Shown: positions 25,907-34,996, numbered from the stretch's first letter. The stretch: DNA of 64,000 nucleotides from Oscillospiraceae bacterium (GCA_031270605.1 JAISXG010000058.1:20029-84028); one strand, 5' to 3'. The notes: generated by a model from the sequence alone, not told the origin. Made by a program: numbers and translations.

Positions 25907-28315
25907 ATGCTATTACCCATTAGCTGGCTCAAAAGCCTTGTGGATTTAGAAGGCGTCAGCAGCGAAACAATAGAAAACGGCCTGTTCTCCTGCGGGCTGG
26001 AGGTGGAGGAAAAAAAGCCTTTCGCGCCTGACATTTCAGGCGTTGTCGTGGGCAAAATCACCTCTACACGCAAGCATGAGGATTCAGACCATCTGACGGT
26101 CTGCACCCTTGACTGCGGCCAATACGGCAGCGGGATCCAAATCGTCACGGGGGCCGGCAACATCAAAACAGGCGACACTGTTCCCGTGGCACTGCACGGC
26201 GCGACGGCGCTCGGCCGCGACGGCGAAAAGGTCACGATCAAAAACGGCAAGCTGCGCGGCGTCGCCTCAAACGGCATGCTCTGCTCCGGCGAGGAGTTGG
26301 GCATTGACGACGACTGGTATGAGGGCGCGGGCGTCGACGGCATTCTCATTCTTTCTGAGGACGTCCCCCCGGGCACAGACATCAAGGCATATCTGGAGCT
26401 CGACGACGAAATCTGGGATATCGACGTCACCGCAAACCTCCCCCACTGCCAATACGTTTATGGCGTGGCGCGGGAGTTCGCGGCGCTGATTGACCGCCCG
26501 TTGAAAGAACCGGATTTATCATATGAAGCGACAGATGAAACAGACGAACGCATCAGTGTGCGTGTGGACGCGCCCGACCTCTGCCCTCGCTATATCGGCC
26601 ATCAGGTCAAGAACGTCAAAATAGCCCCCTCCCCCCGCTGGATGCGCCGCCGCCTGCTGCTCTGCGGCCACAAGCCGTTTAACAATATTGTTGACATCAC
26701 AAACTATGTGCTCACCGAAATGGGGCAGCCCATGCACGCGTTTGACATGGCAAACGTGGCGGGCGCGCAGATCATTGTGCGCCGCGCTGAAAACAGCGAA
26801 AAAATCGTGACCCTCGACGAAGCCGAGTTCACGCTCACAAACGAAAATCTCGTTATTTGTGACAAAGACGGCCCCGTGGCGCTTGCGGGCATCATGGGCG
26901 GCCTGAACAGCGGCATCGCAGCCACAACAAACGAGGTGCTGTTTGAAGCCGCAAAGTTCATGCGCGGCAACATCCGCCGCACCTCCCGCGCGCTCGGGCA
27001 GTCCTCGGACTCCTCCCGCCGGTTTGAAAAGGGCGTGGATGAATACACAACGGGTCTCGCCATGCGGCGCGCGCTGCACCTTGTGAACGCGCTCGGCTGC
27101 GGCACCGTGACAGCCACACACATTGACGTTTATGCGGAGCCCGACAAGAAAAAAGAGCCCATCGTCACCACCGTCCAAAAAATCAATTCTGTCTTGGGCA
27201 TCGAAATTCCCAAAGACACAATTGTTTCGATTCTGCGCCGCATGGCATATGAGGTGGATGTGAACGGCGAAACCATTTCTGCCGTCGCCCCCGCCTACCG
27301 GGAAGACATTGAGGATTTCCCCGACCTTGCGGAGGATGTCATCAAAATGTACGGCTACCAGCACATCAAGCCCTATCTGATGCAAAACGCGGCCATCACG
27401 GCCGGCGGCATGAACAAAAAGCAGCTGCAAACCGAGCGCCTCAAGCACACCCTTGTGGCGCAGGGCTATTATGAGCTGATCAACTATTCGTTCTATTCCA
27501 TGCGCGAAATCGATTCGCTTAACCTGCCTTCAGACGCGCCTGAATACAAGACCATCCAAATCATGAACCCCCTTAGTGAAAAATATTCGGTCATGCGCAC
27601 GACGCTCGCGCCGTCCATGCTCAACATCATTTCACACAATCTCAAAAAAGGCAACGAAGAGGGGCGTTTTTTTGAGCTTGCAACCGTTTTCACACCCAAA
27701 CAGCTGCCGGTAACAGAGCTGCCGTATGAGGTCAAAAAACTCTGCTTCGGCCTGTTCGGCAAAGAGGAAAGCTTCTTCACCGCAAAAGGCGCGGTCGAGG
27801 CGTTGGGGCAGGAGTTCGGCCTTGCGTTCACCTATCAGCGCGTGCAAAAGCCTTTTTTGCACCCGGGCGCAGCCGCCGAGGTGTTTCTCGGCGAAGAGAG
27901 CATCGGCTATTTCGGCCAGCTTTCTTATGAAGTTGCCGGAAATTTTGAAATCAGTCAAAACGCTTATATCGGCGAGTTGAATTATGAAAAACTCAGCGCC
28001 CACTTTGTTGAAATTCAGCGCTATGCCCCCATTGCGAAACACCCTGAAATCAAGCGGGATCTCGCGCTGATTGCAAACGAAGAAACCACCTGCGGTGAAA
28101 TTGAGGCGATGATTGAAAGCACCTGCAAATTTATTTCCGCCGTGAGGCTGTTTGACATTTATAGAAGCGCGCAAATCGGCAGCAACAAAAAAAGCATGGC
28201 GTTCAGTCTTGTTTTCACCCCGAAGGATGAACCTCTCTCGCCCGAAAAGCTTGACTCGTTTGTAGGGAAAATTCTGCAAAAACTTGAAACACAGCTTGGC
28301 ATCACCATCCGCTGA
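25907..28315 (+). CDS. pheT: Phenylalanyl-tRNA synthetase beta subunit
   Basis: 802 residues, full length. Domains in order: tRNA-binding OB fold (~40-155), B3/B4 editing domain (~205-395), B5 (~400-475), catalytic-like core (~480-690) and C-terminal anticodon-binding ferredoxin fold (~705-800, HPEIKRDLALI). The editing domain removes mischarged Tyr. Co-transcribed with pheS under T-box control. Repeat B2 and a strong terminator follow. Confidence 0.98.
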   Translation: MLLPISWLKSLVDLEGVSSETIENGLFSCGLEVEEKKPFAPDISGVVVGKITSTRKHEDSDHLTVCTLDCGQYGSGIQIVTGAGNIKTGDTVPVALHGATALGRDGEKVTIKNGKLRGVASNGMLCSGEELGIDDDWYEGAGVDGILILSEDVPPGTDIKAYLELDDEIWDIDVTANLPHCQYVYGVAREFAALIDRPLKEPDLSYEATDETDERISVRVDAPDLCPRYIGHQVKNVKIAPSPRWMRRRLLLCGHKPFNNIVDITNYVLTEMGQPMHAFDMANVAGAQIIVRRAENSEKIVTLDEAEFTLTNENLVICDKDGPVALAGIMGGLNSGIAATTNEVLFEAAKFMRGNIRRTSRALGQSSDSSRRFEKGVDEYTTGLAMRRALHLVNALGCGTVTATHIDVYAEPDKKKEPIVTTVQKINSVLGIEIPKDTIVSILRRMAYEVDVNGETISAVAPAYREDIEDFPDLAEDVIKMYGYQHIKPYLMQNAAITAGGMNKKQLQTERLKHTLVAQGYYELINYSFYSMREIDSLNLPSDAPEYKTIQIMNPLSEKYSVMRTTLAPSMLNIISHNLKKGNEEGRFFELATVFTPKQLPVTELPYEVKKLCFGLFGKEESFFTAKGAVEALGQEFGLAFTYQRVQKPFLHPGAAAEVFLGEESIGYFGQLSYEVAGNFEISQNAYIGELNYEKLSAHFVEIQRYAPIAKHPEIKRDLALIANEETTCGEIEAMIESTCKFISAVRLFDIYRSAQIGSNKKSMAFSLVFTPKDEPLSPEKLDSFVGKILQKLETQLGITIR

Positions 28316-28325
28316 ACACATCATT

Positions 28326-28487
28326 TATAGCCGATTCGCCCCAAAACCGTCCCCAACCTTTGCGGTCTTTTTCCGCCCCCGATGCGTTCAAAATGCCCGG
28401 AATACGAAAGTATTCCTGCGCTTTTGTCCTTTCGGAAACAAAGCATCCTCTCAAAATCCGGAATACTTTTGAAGCAAATCGACTATA
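28326..28487. repeat. Fold-back repeat family B, copy B2
   Basis: 162 bp, ends TATAGCCGATTCGCCCC and GAAGCAAATCGACTATA. Interior nearly the same as B1 (GGAATACGAAAGTATTCC, CTTTCGGAAACAAAGCATCC). Inserted just after pheT and before its terminator. Confidence 0.8.
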
Positions 28488-28493
28488 AAATTT

Positions 28494-28532
28494 AAAGAGG
28501 ATATCCGCATTTCTCTGGCGGATATCCTCTTT
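28494..28532. terminator. Bidirectional terminator after pheT
   Basis: AAAGAGGATATCCGC pairs perfectly with GCGGATATCCTCTTT, followed by T on the plus strand. It separates pheT from the convergent gene at 28558. Confidence 0.85.
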
Positions 28533-28557
28533 TCATTGTAACAAGCTTAAGCGAATA

Positions 28558-29181
28558 TTAATCGCTGTTTTCAAGGTGCCTGATTGCCTCAAAAACATTA
28601 ACAAGCAGGGCTTTTTCTTCGGGCAATTCGCTGCAAGTGCTTAACGTGCGCCCCACAACATCCAAGGCTTTTTCCTTTATAGATAATACTGCCTTGGGCT
28701 TTAAATCATCATACATCTTTTCATAAAACCGCAGAAGCTGCTGATTTGTGGTTTCTCTGCAGCGAACGACATCCGCGAGCGCCTGCGCTTTCGCCTGTCC
28801 TGAAGTGTTCACGGGGCTGCCGTGATCCGCACTTTCTTTGTCGCGCATTTCCCCAAGTGTTTCAATGGCATTGTTTAAGTGATTCTGCTGCAAAGCAATT
28901 TGTTTAATTTGCTCAAGCACATAATCAAGAGAATATGTTTCACAATTCAATCCGTTATTTGCATCAGCCGCAGACCGCTCCGCCGCTTTTAAACCGACTG
29001 TATCTGACATAGGTGAATCCTCCAATAATTTTTTCGGCGGACACACAAGGCATATCTTATGCTCGGATATGAAGCGCGCCCGGCCGTGTTTTATAAGGCC
29101 TTTGGCCCTTTTTTGCCAGGTTGGCTCATATACATTGCCCTGTTCATCTACCACAATCACGTTTTTTTCTATGGGTGTCAT
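28558..29181 (-). CDS. Hypothetical protein with RRXRR-like N-terminus
   Basis: 207 residues. The first ~50 (NVIVVDEQGNVYEPTW, KRAKGLIKHGRARF, ICLVCPP) form a small basic domain seen at the front of many uncharacterised Firmicutes proteins. It resembles, by eye, the RRXRR motif region of IscB-like proteins (similarity only, no nuclease domain here). The rest is helical and polar, probably coiled (YVLEQIKQIALQQNHLNNAI). AAAGGGG abuts the ATG directly, so the start is uncertain. AT-rich surroundings suggest an accessory gene. Function unknown. Confidence 0.6.
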   Translation of the reverse strand: MTPIEKNVIVVDEQGNVYEPTWQKRAKGLIKHGRARFISEHKICLVCPPKKLLEDSPMSDTVGLKAAERSAADANNGLNCETYSLDYVLEQIKQIALQQNHLNNAIETLGEMRDKESADHGSPVNTSGQAKAQALADVVRCRETTNQQLLRFYEKMYDDLKPKAVLSIKEKALDVVGRTLSTCSELPEEKALLVNVFEAIRHLENSD

Positions 29182-29487
29182 CCCCTTTGCGATAGCATTT
29201 AATAGCTTGAAAGTGAATTGTTGTTTTTTATAATGGGTACCTCCCCTAATTCACAATTTTATTATAAAACAGATATTTGTCAATATCAATGTTAAATATT
29301 TAAAGCTTGAGTGACTTTACGGTCAGAGATTAAAAAGAGATCAAATAAAACAAAATCGTTCCTCTGTGAATTAAAAAGGAAAAAGACCAAACATATAACC
29401 TAAAAAATGGAAACTCTTTCATTTTTTAATATTACATTCAATAAGCCATTAAGCGGCAATTTTACGCCGATCAAAAATACCTTTATA
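29182..29487. other. Gene-free AT-rich spacer
   Basis: 306 bp, strongly AT-rich, holding the upstream region of the RRXRR-like gene and the 3' side of the XRE gene. No ORF with an RBS, hairpin or repeat is visible. Confidence 0.5.
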
Positions 29488-29847
29488 TCACATCATGGCC
29501 TCTTCATTCGTTTCCGCGTCCCTTTTTCTTTGTTCCCGCAAAAATTTAATCATCTTGGCCTTTATAATGATTTTGTCTTCCTCGCCCAATTCGTTATAAT
29601 AAGCCAAAATTTGTTCTTCGTCTTTTGTCAGGCTCTTGCCTCTGACAAACGAGCCGTCCTCTCCTGTTAGAAAATATTCTATCGTTCTGTTTAAATATTT
29701 TGATACGCTATATAAATTATCAGCTTTTGGAGTTTGAGATTTCCATTTTGAAACAGAGCCATTACTGATGCCTATTTGTGATTCCAAGTACGAAATAGTG
29801 ATGTTTTGCTCATCACATATTTCCTTAATGCGTTCGTAAATATTCAT
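29488..29847 (-). CDS. XRE-family phage-type repressor
   Basis: 119 residues from ATG 29847, after GGGGGATATT. The open frame extending to 30045 crosses its own promoter region and is rejected. An N-terminal helix-turn-helix (~8-60) includes ITISYLESQIGISNGSVSKWK. A short linker follows, with FLTGED and a helical charged C-terminus (QILAYYNELGEEDKIIIKAKMIKFL), as in small Cro/CI-like regulators of Firmicutes. A perfect divergent promoter with an embedded palindrome lies just upstream (29894-29922), presumably its operator. Confidence 0.85.
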   Translation of the reverse strand: MNIYERIKEICDEQNITISYLESQIGISNGSVSKWKSQTPKADNLYSVSKYLNRTIEYFLTGEDGSFVRGKSLTKDEEQILAYYNELGEEDKIIIKAKMIKFLREQRKRDAETNEEAMM

Positions 29848-29893
29848 AATATCCCCCATTGTAAAAAAAAGTTGAAAAAAATAGAAAACTATC

Positions 29894-29922
29894 TTGACAA
29901 TTAGAATAGTTTCTAATATAAT
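29894..29922 (+). promoter_or_regulatory. Consensus promoter with embedded palindromic operator
   Basis: TTGACA (29894-29899), 17-bp spacer, TATAAT (29917-29922). The spacer holds TTAGAA-TAGT-TTCTAA (29901-29916), flanked by matching A/T, and a second overlapping pair AAACTAT/ATAGTTT begins upstream. It points away from the XRE gene into a stretch with no convincing gene. Confidence 0.75.
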
Positions 29923-30170
29923 ACATATAACAAGTTCAATTAATATTATCAATAAAGCAAAAAGCAATTCATTATGACCATACGGATTCATTGAATAATT
30001 TATAGAAAATATAAATTTTATAAAACTTATATTTTTACCGCCCACAAATCACAAGAAAAAATGCCTCATCTCTCCCAATGATTTTGTTAAGGCGGTAGGT
30101 ATTGCCAGCATAATGCGAATTTTTTCGATAGCACGCGCAAACGGCAGCGGACTAATGTTCAGTCTTGTCC

Positions 30171-30268
30171 ACAGTGAATTAAGTTAAAAACCATCAAAAA
30201 AATACGTGTAAAAGCCTTATATATATGGGATTTTGCACGCTGGCCCGTTTTTAAGTTAATTTACTATA
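30171..30268. repeat. Short fold-back repeat, family C
   Basis: About 98 bp. The right end TTTTTAAGTTAATTTACTATA is the family A terminus; the left end AGTGAATTAAGTTAAAAACC is its imperfect inverse. The interior hairpin CGTG-AAAA...TTTT-CACG around TATATATA resembles the 47455-47500 region (GCGTAAAACCC...GGGTTCTGCGC). Confidence 0.55.
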
Positions 30269-30288
30269 GCCGTCGTTTCTTTCATATT

Positions 30289-30402
30289 AGGCCTTTCTGA
30301 AAACATTGATTCACAAAAACATACCCGATGAAAAGACTGGAATACCCTGCGTATTCCTCCTCCTGACTTTTCTTGTGAATCCCGCAATTTTCAGAAAGGC
30401 CT
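30289..30402. repeat. 114-bp nested fold-back element
   Basis: Four nested pairs of arms: AGGCCTTTCTGAAAA/TTTTCAGAAAGGCCT (15 bp, perfect), GATTCACAA/TTGTGAATC, AAAAG/CTTTT and GGAATAC/GTATTCC. As RNA or single-stranded DNA it would make one long, bulged hairpin. It lies 155 bp beyond the last pilus gene. An open frame crossing it on the minus strand is dismissed as a by-product. Confidence 0.75.
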
Positions 30403-30556
30403 GCACACCCCTCACAGCTCCTCCTGCCGGTTCTGATACGACCCGGGTTTCGGATATCAAACAAAAATAAAAAATAGGATCCGATCAAAACAATTATAGT
30501 ATATTTTGCTGAATTTATTTTATACAAAACCCGATTCGAGCGTTTTTGCATGTTTT

Positions 30557-31165
30557 TCAGCGCGCCCCACCCGGAATGCGCTCACAGCGAATCGTCACCC
30601 GGCTTTTGCCGTTATAGGTGCAGGTGAAAAGCGTCAAATCCCACTCACCCGACTCCATCGCTTGCACCGCCGTGCCGGCAAGCGTTTCCGCCAGCGAAAC
30701 ACGATAGGTGAAAACATTGCCGTCCACATCCGTAAAGGCGACGAGGTCGCCTGTTTTCAGAAGGCTGATACCCCCAAAATGCTTCTTGTAGTTATGTGCC
30801 GCAAGAATAAGCGAATCATCGAACACAGAGCCCTTGTAACGGCAGGGTGCAATTTTCAGCTTAGGGTAGCTCCACTCACTCAAAACGGGAAAAGACAGCC
30901 CCTGCGAGGGAATTTCCAACACGCCGATGTATTGCTGGCCGTCGATTTCAACGGTGCGCATGTCGCTGCCCCCAAGCAAATCCTCCAGCTGTGAGTCAGC
31001 GCTTTGGCGCTCGTCGGGAAGCTGGTCGTTCAGCGCATCCAACACCTCGGCGGAACGCTCGGCGGCCCTTTTTTCATCATATAAATTATAGGTCAAAAGC
31101 CCGGCAGAAAAAAGAAGAAGTCCGGCGCCAAACACCATAAGGGCAACTCCGATTTTAGTCTTCAT
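30557..31165 (-). CDS. Sortase (second sortase of the pilus operon)
   Basis: 202 residues from ATG 31165, which overlaps the stop of the minor pilin gene; the open frame to 31228 is dismissed. It has one N-terminal membrane helix (~5-28) and an outward beta-barrel. LAAHNYKKHFGG gives the catalytic His; LTLFTCTYNGKSRVTIRC gives the catalytic Cys and Arg. Sortases cut LPxTG proteins and join them to an amine. The sequence is not class C; it may be class B- or D-like. It probably anchors the finished pilus to the wall (inference from operon position). Confidence 0.88.
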   Translation of the reverse strand: MKTKIGVALMVFGAGLLLFSAGLLTYNLYDEKRAAERSAEVLDALNDQLPDERQSADSQLEDLLGGSDMRTVEIDGQQYIGVLEIPSQGLSFPVLSEWSYPKLKIAPCRYKGSVFDDSLILAAHNYKKHFGGISLLKTGDLVAFTDVDGNVFTYRVSLAETLAGTAVQAMESGEWDLTLFTCTYNGKSRVTIRCERIPGGAR

Positions 31166-32192
31166 CCGTTTGGGTTCTCTTTCTAAAAATAATAAACCAA
31201 CCTGTGGCAAAAAGCAATAGCCCCGCACCTGCGCTCACAGGAATGGGCCACCACATCTGCCCCGTTTGCGGCAGGTTTGGATTTTTTGGTTCGTCGGGTG
31301 AAGTGGTTTTTGTTTCACTGCCGCCGTCCGTAGACGGCTTCTCAGTCGTCGTTTCGGGGGGATATTCCCCAAAATAAGCATTTGTAACGCGAAAAATCGT
31401 TTCGCTGGCGGTGTAAAGCACCGTATAATCGGCGGGCACATTACGCTCGACAACAAGCCATGTGTCGCTTGCATTCAGATTTGGCCAAACATGGTTCCAG
31501 CTGTTTGCCTCGGAAAGTGTGACCGTGTCAAACACCTCACCATTGCACAGCAAATCCACCGTCACAAAAGCGGGGCGTTTTTCGGCCCTGTCTGACCAAT
31601 CATCCCAAGCCTTTATTACACGGCGCGTCAGAAGCTGCGGCTCGCCGCTCACAGGGCGGGCGTCCACCTTGGGAAGCAGCAGCGGTTCATATTGCCAATT
31701 ATTTTCGCTGTCGAGGCTCGGCAACGAAACCAGAATCGGAACGGGTGTATATTCTTTGCCTTGCAGCGTTGTCTTTTGGCCAATCACTAAATAAAGTCCG
31801 GTATTGAGGTTCGTAAAAACCATTTGCCCATACGAATCTGTTTTGCCTGTGCGCATAGGGTTAAGAGAGTCGGCCACCGCATAGGTATAGAGCGTGTTCG
31901 CAGCGGCGGCGAGTGCGGAAGCATCCAGGCCGTTGATTTTCACAGGGTAACTGCGAAAATCACCCGTCAGCTGAAACTGGCCGGCGGCGGAAACGTCGGC
32001 AACACGATATAAATTGAAAGCAACATCCGGCAGCGGCATTTTTTCATGCTCATAATGAATTGTGATTTGCGAAGGCCGTGCAAGGTCGATCAGCCCTGCC
32101 GCAACAGATGAAACCATAAAGGAAATCAGCAGCAAACAAAGCACAAAGCCCAAAAGCAGGTGCTTCAAGCAGGTTCTATGCCGTTGTTTCAT
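31155..32192 (-). CDS. LPQTG minor (basal) pilin
   Basis: 345 residues: N-terminal signal (~12-32), a SpaA/FimA-type immunoglobulin-like domain (~40-180), a Cna-B-like domain (~190-270, VTVDLLCNGEVFDTVTL), a Thr/Glu/Pro-rich linker, sorting signal LPQTG (~310) and a membrane helix plus RKRTQTDED tail. Such proteins are ancillary pilins, often the wall-anchored base. It starts 4 bp after the class C sortase stop and overlaps the second sortase, so translation is coupled. Confidence 0.88.
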   Translation of the reverse strand: MKQRHRTCLKHLLLGFVLCLLLISFMVSSVAAGLIDLARPSQITIHYEHEKMPLPDVAFNLYRVADVSAAGQFQLTGDFRSYPVKINGLDASALAAAANTLYTYAVADSLNPMRTGKTDSYGQMVFTNLNTGLYLVIGQKTTLQGKEYTPVPILVSLPSLDSENNWQYEPLLLPKVDARPVSGEPQLLTRRVIKAWDDWSDRAEKRPAFVTVDLLCNGEVFDTVTLSEANSWNHVWPNLNASDTWLVVERNVPADYTVLYTASETIFRVTNAYFGEYPPETTTEKPSTDGGSETKTTSPDEPKNPNLPQTGQMWWPIPVSAGAGLLLFATGWFIIFRKRTQTDED

Positions 32193-32196
32193 GCGT

Positions 32197-33051
32197 TTAT
32201 CCCCCTTCTTTGGCGGTATTATCTTTTTCTTTCATTTTGCCTCTTTTTTTGCCGGTTGAAACCAGCAGCAAAACAAGCAGGCCAAGCAGCAGCGGCGCGG
32301 CCACAACAGGGGCCACCAGCAGCGGATCAATTTGAATCGCGTCCGCCGTGACAGACCGGCTTTCCCGCGTTTCAATGCGTGTGCCCCGCACCAAAAGGCG
32401 GTGCGTGTTCACGGCATAAGGCGTGCAGGTCACTAGCGTCACATAGTCCTCGCCCGCAACCACACCCAACCCGGCAACATTCTCAGGCAGCACAACAGAA
32501 ATATCCTCCACCTCATAGGTGAGCGTTTCTTTCATAATCACGATCTCAAACGTGTCGCCGATTTCAAGGCGGTCAAGGTCTGTGAAAAGCTTTGCCGAGG
32601 GCAGGCCCCGGTGGCCGGTGATGATTGCATGCGTGCTCTCGCCGCCAATGGGCAAAGACGAGCCCTCCAGATGCCCGGTGTGGTGCAGCAGCACTTCATC
32701 TGACGTGCCGTGATAAATGGGCAGGCTGACACCCAGCTTTTTAATTTCAACATACCCCATCATGCCGTCACCCGAAACGTTCAGCTCGGCAAGATAGTCA
32801 GGGTCGATCGGGGCGCCGTTGCCATAAATCCTGCCGCCCGTCTGGGCAATCAAATGATTATACTGGCGCGCGGACTCCAGAATCCGCTCATAATCATCTT
32901 CATCCATATTTTTGACAATTGCTTCATAATTTATGATCGCTTTTGTGGCGCTCAGTTCATTGATATAGTTGCTGATTGTCGGATACAGCAGCACCGAGAG
33001 GCCAATGAAAAAAATCGATATTAAAATGATCGTGGACCAATGCTTTTTCAT
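32197..33051 (-). CDS. Class C (pilin-polymerising) sortase
   Basis: 284 residues from ATG 33051 after AGGGAGAG. Membrane helices lie at both ends (~6-24 and ~245-265), as usual for class C. Catalytic His is in ITGHRG, Cys and Arg in TLVTCTPYAVNTHRLLVRG. A possible lid segment precedes the core (IDPDYLAEL). It links pilin subunits through Lys-Thr isopeptide bonds. It lies between the major and minor pilin genes. Confidence 0.95.
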   Translation of the reverse strand: MKKHWSTIILISIFFIGLSVLLYPTISNYINELSATKAIINYEAIVKNMDEDDYERILESARQYNHLIAQTGGRIYGNGAPIDPDYLAELNVSGDGMMGYVEIKKLGVSLPIYHGTSDEVLLHHTGHLEGSSLPIGGESTHAIITGHRGLPSAKLFTDLDRLEIGDTFEIVIMKETLTYEVEDISVVLPENVAGLGVVAGEDYVTLVTCTPYAVNTHRLLVRGTRIETRESRSVTADAIQIDPLLVAPVVAAPLLLGLLVLLLVSTGKKRGKMKEKDNTAKEGG

Positions 33052-33180
33052 GAGACTCTCCCTGCCGCTGCCGATGATGCGGAAAGACTTTGTGTCTTTC
33101 CGCACCAAAAAACAGCATAAGTAACATTATGAGTTTTATAAGCTCAAATCAGGGATTTTTGCAAGACTTTTCAAATCCCC

Positions 33181-33676
33181 TTATTTCTGGGTGCGCATAC
33201 GCTTTCTTGTGATCAGCACAACAACAGCCGCAACCATCAGAATGCCGCCGGCAATATAGAAGATTGTTGTGCCCATGCCGCCCGTTCCGGGAAGGGTGAT
33301 GCCCGCTTTATTGGGAACATTCAGCTCATAGTGGCCTGCACCGGCAGTGCCTGTGGCTGTGATGGTGCTTGTTTCAGTTACAGATTTCACATAAGCCGCA
33401 AGATACCCTGAAGGCTGTGTCGCTGCTTCCTGAACATCGCCCTGTGCGTTCACCCAAAGGAGTTTGCCGTTTCTGTCTGCCTGAACGGGGCGAATCGCCT
33501 CATTAACATTGGAAGTATAGACCGTTTCCGTTGTGCTTGTGGTGACCGTAGCGGTTGCCGTAGCTTCGTTCAGTGTGATTTCAAAAGTATCTGTCGCAAG
33601 GTTATAGCCTGTGGGGGCAACGATTTCTTTGATAACATAGGTGCCCGCTCTCAGGCCGCTGAGGTTTGCAAAGCCG
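33181..33676 (-). pseudogene. C-terminal part of the major pilin, out of frame with its start
   Basis: This frame continues the upstream pilin frame with one base missing. It reads GLRAGTYVIKEIVAPTGYN (an E-box like YxxxExxAPxGY), a Cna-B-like finish, sorting signal LPGTGG, a membrane helix and tail TRKRMRTQK. There is no usable start codon or RBS of its own near the junction. Together with 33651-34931 it spans 1751 nt, one short of a multiple of three, so a single missing G near 33673-33677 (GCGGC where GCGGGC is expected) restores a 583-residue pilin. Confidence 0.85.
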
Positions 33677-34931
33677 CTTCGCCCGTGGTGATTGTTGCGA
33701 CAAGGTTAGCGGGAGCCTCAGAACCGTAATATACTTCAAAAACCGCTTTAGAAAGCTTCTTGGTGGTTTCGTTGCTGTCATACTTGTCAATGACAAGCGC
33801 ATAGGAATAAACGGTTTTTGTATCGTCATCGCTGCCATAACCGGGATCAGAAGTCTCCGGGCGGTCAGGATCTTCGGGATCACCGCTGGGAACCCATGTG
33901 TTGCCATTGAACGGAGTATTGCTGTAAACAAGGGTCACATCATTGGGGTTGCCTGTGCCTGTTGTGCCAAGCGCTACCTGATCAGTGATGGTTGCCGTGT
34001 ATGTAACAACAACGTTCGTGTATGCCGCGATTTCAGCAAATTTAAAGTCCACATAGAATGTGCCGCCATTGTTCGTTGCGCCTGCGGTGTTGGTTGTGTA
34101 GGCAGCGGGGACAGCAAGTGTCGTTTCATTTGCGCCTGCAACACCTTTCACAACGATAGAATCCGCATTGAGTCTCAAACCGTTGCTCAGTGTGTCGCCG
34201 ATGAAGAAGGTTTTGTTGGTTGCGCCCGCGGGATAAGTGGGAACAGCGATCGTCAGAGTGTATTCAACAATATCGCCGATGGAAGCGGTTTCTTTGTCTC
34301 CATCCTGTGCCGTGCCCTGCACTTCTTTTTCGATAGCGGGTGTAGATACTTTCATCTCAACATCATAACTCGATGCAATTTTGTATTCGTTGTTTGCGTC
34401 AATGTGAGGAACCACCTCTGCCGTGACCGTCTGGTAAATCAAAGCGCCCGTGGTGTTGCCGCCGCCGATAACAATGTATTGACCCATCTCAACATTAGAG
34501 AAAACGGCTTTACCGGAACCGTCTGTTGTCGCCTGCTTTGCGGCAGTGGGGGCAGGAGTCAAACCCTTGACATAAGCCGTGAACGCGCCAAGAATGTCTT
34601 TGAGCGCAGCGCTGTCTGAAGCCAAAGCGTCATAGCTGTCAAGTGAAAGAGTGGTTGATGTGGCAGTCAGGAAGTCTTTGAACAGCTGGGTGTAGTCCAT
34701 GGTCAGATTGTTGCTGGCGGGGTCAAAATTAGCATCAATTACCTGATACAGATAGAGCGTGTCGCCTGCGTTGCCGGTTGCGACATTCACTGTCGCGGTT
34801 GAATTTGCGGTGGGCGCCGAAATGGTCGCTCCCTGGGTGATTGTGCTTGCAGCAAAAGCCGGGACCATAAGGGTCAGAACGACCATCAGTGCCACGAATA
34901 AAGCCGCAATTGATTTGCCTGTTTTTCTCAT
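33651..34931 (-). CDS. Major pilin, N-terminal part (frameshifted)
   Basis: 426 residues before a premature stop. Signal peptide ~1-28 (ALMVVLTLMVPAFA). Two SpaA/FimA-type domains follow: LYLYQVIDANFD with a possible isopeptide Lys/Asn set, then a domain starting after STPAIEKEV, which holds the likely linkage Lys in place of a classic YPK motif, and a DxxT(N)xx fold region ALVIDKYDSNETTKKL. The frame ends GEAALQTSAA, just before the E-box and LPGTGG signal that lie in another frame. As written the product could not be sorted or polymerised. Confidence 0.88.
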   Translation of the reverse strand: MRKTGKSIAALFVALMVVLTLMVPAFAASTITQGATISAPTANSTATVNVATGNAGDTLYLYQVIDANFDPASNNLTMDYTQLFKDFLTATSTTLSLDSYDALASDSAALKDILGAFTAYVKGLTPAPTAAKQATTDGSGKAVFSNVEMGQYIVIGGGNTTGALIYQTVTAEVVPHIDANNEYKIASSYDVEMKVSTPAIEKEVQGTAQDGDKETASIGDIVEYTLTIAVPTYPAGATNKTFFIGDTLSNGLRLNADSIVVKGVAGANETTLAVPAAYTTNTAGATNNGGTFYVDFKFAEIAAYTNVVVTYTATITDQVALGTTGTGNPNDVTLVYSNTPFNGNTWVPSGDPEDPDRPETSDPGYGSDDDTKTVYSYALVIDKYDSNETTKKLSKAVFEVYYGSEAPANLVATITTGEAALQTSAA

Positions 34932-34996
34932 TTTGTTTTCCTCGCTTTCATTTTTTGAAAGATTCGTTTATTCAAAACAGCAATTTAAGGGGTTTC

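Noticed and set aside
30282..30551. 89-codon minus-strand ORF across the fold-back element
   Set aside because: No RBS, and the sequence is explained by inverted-repeat structure.
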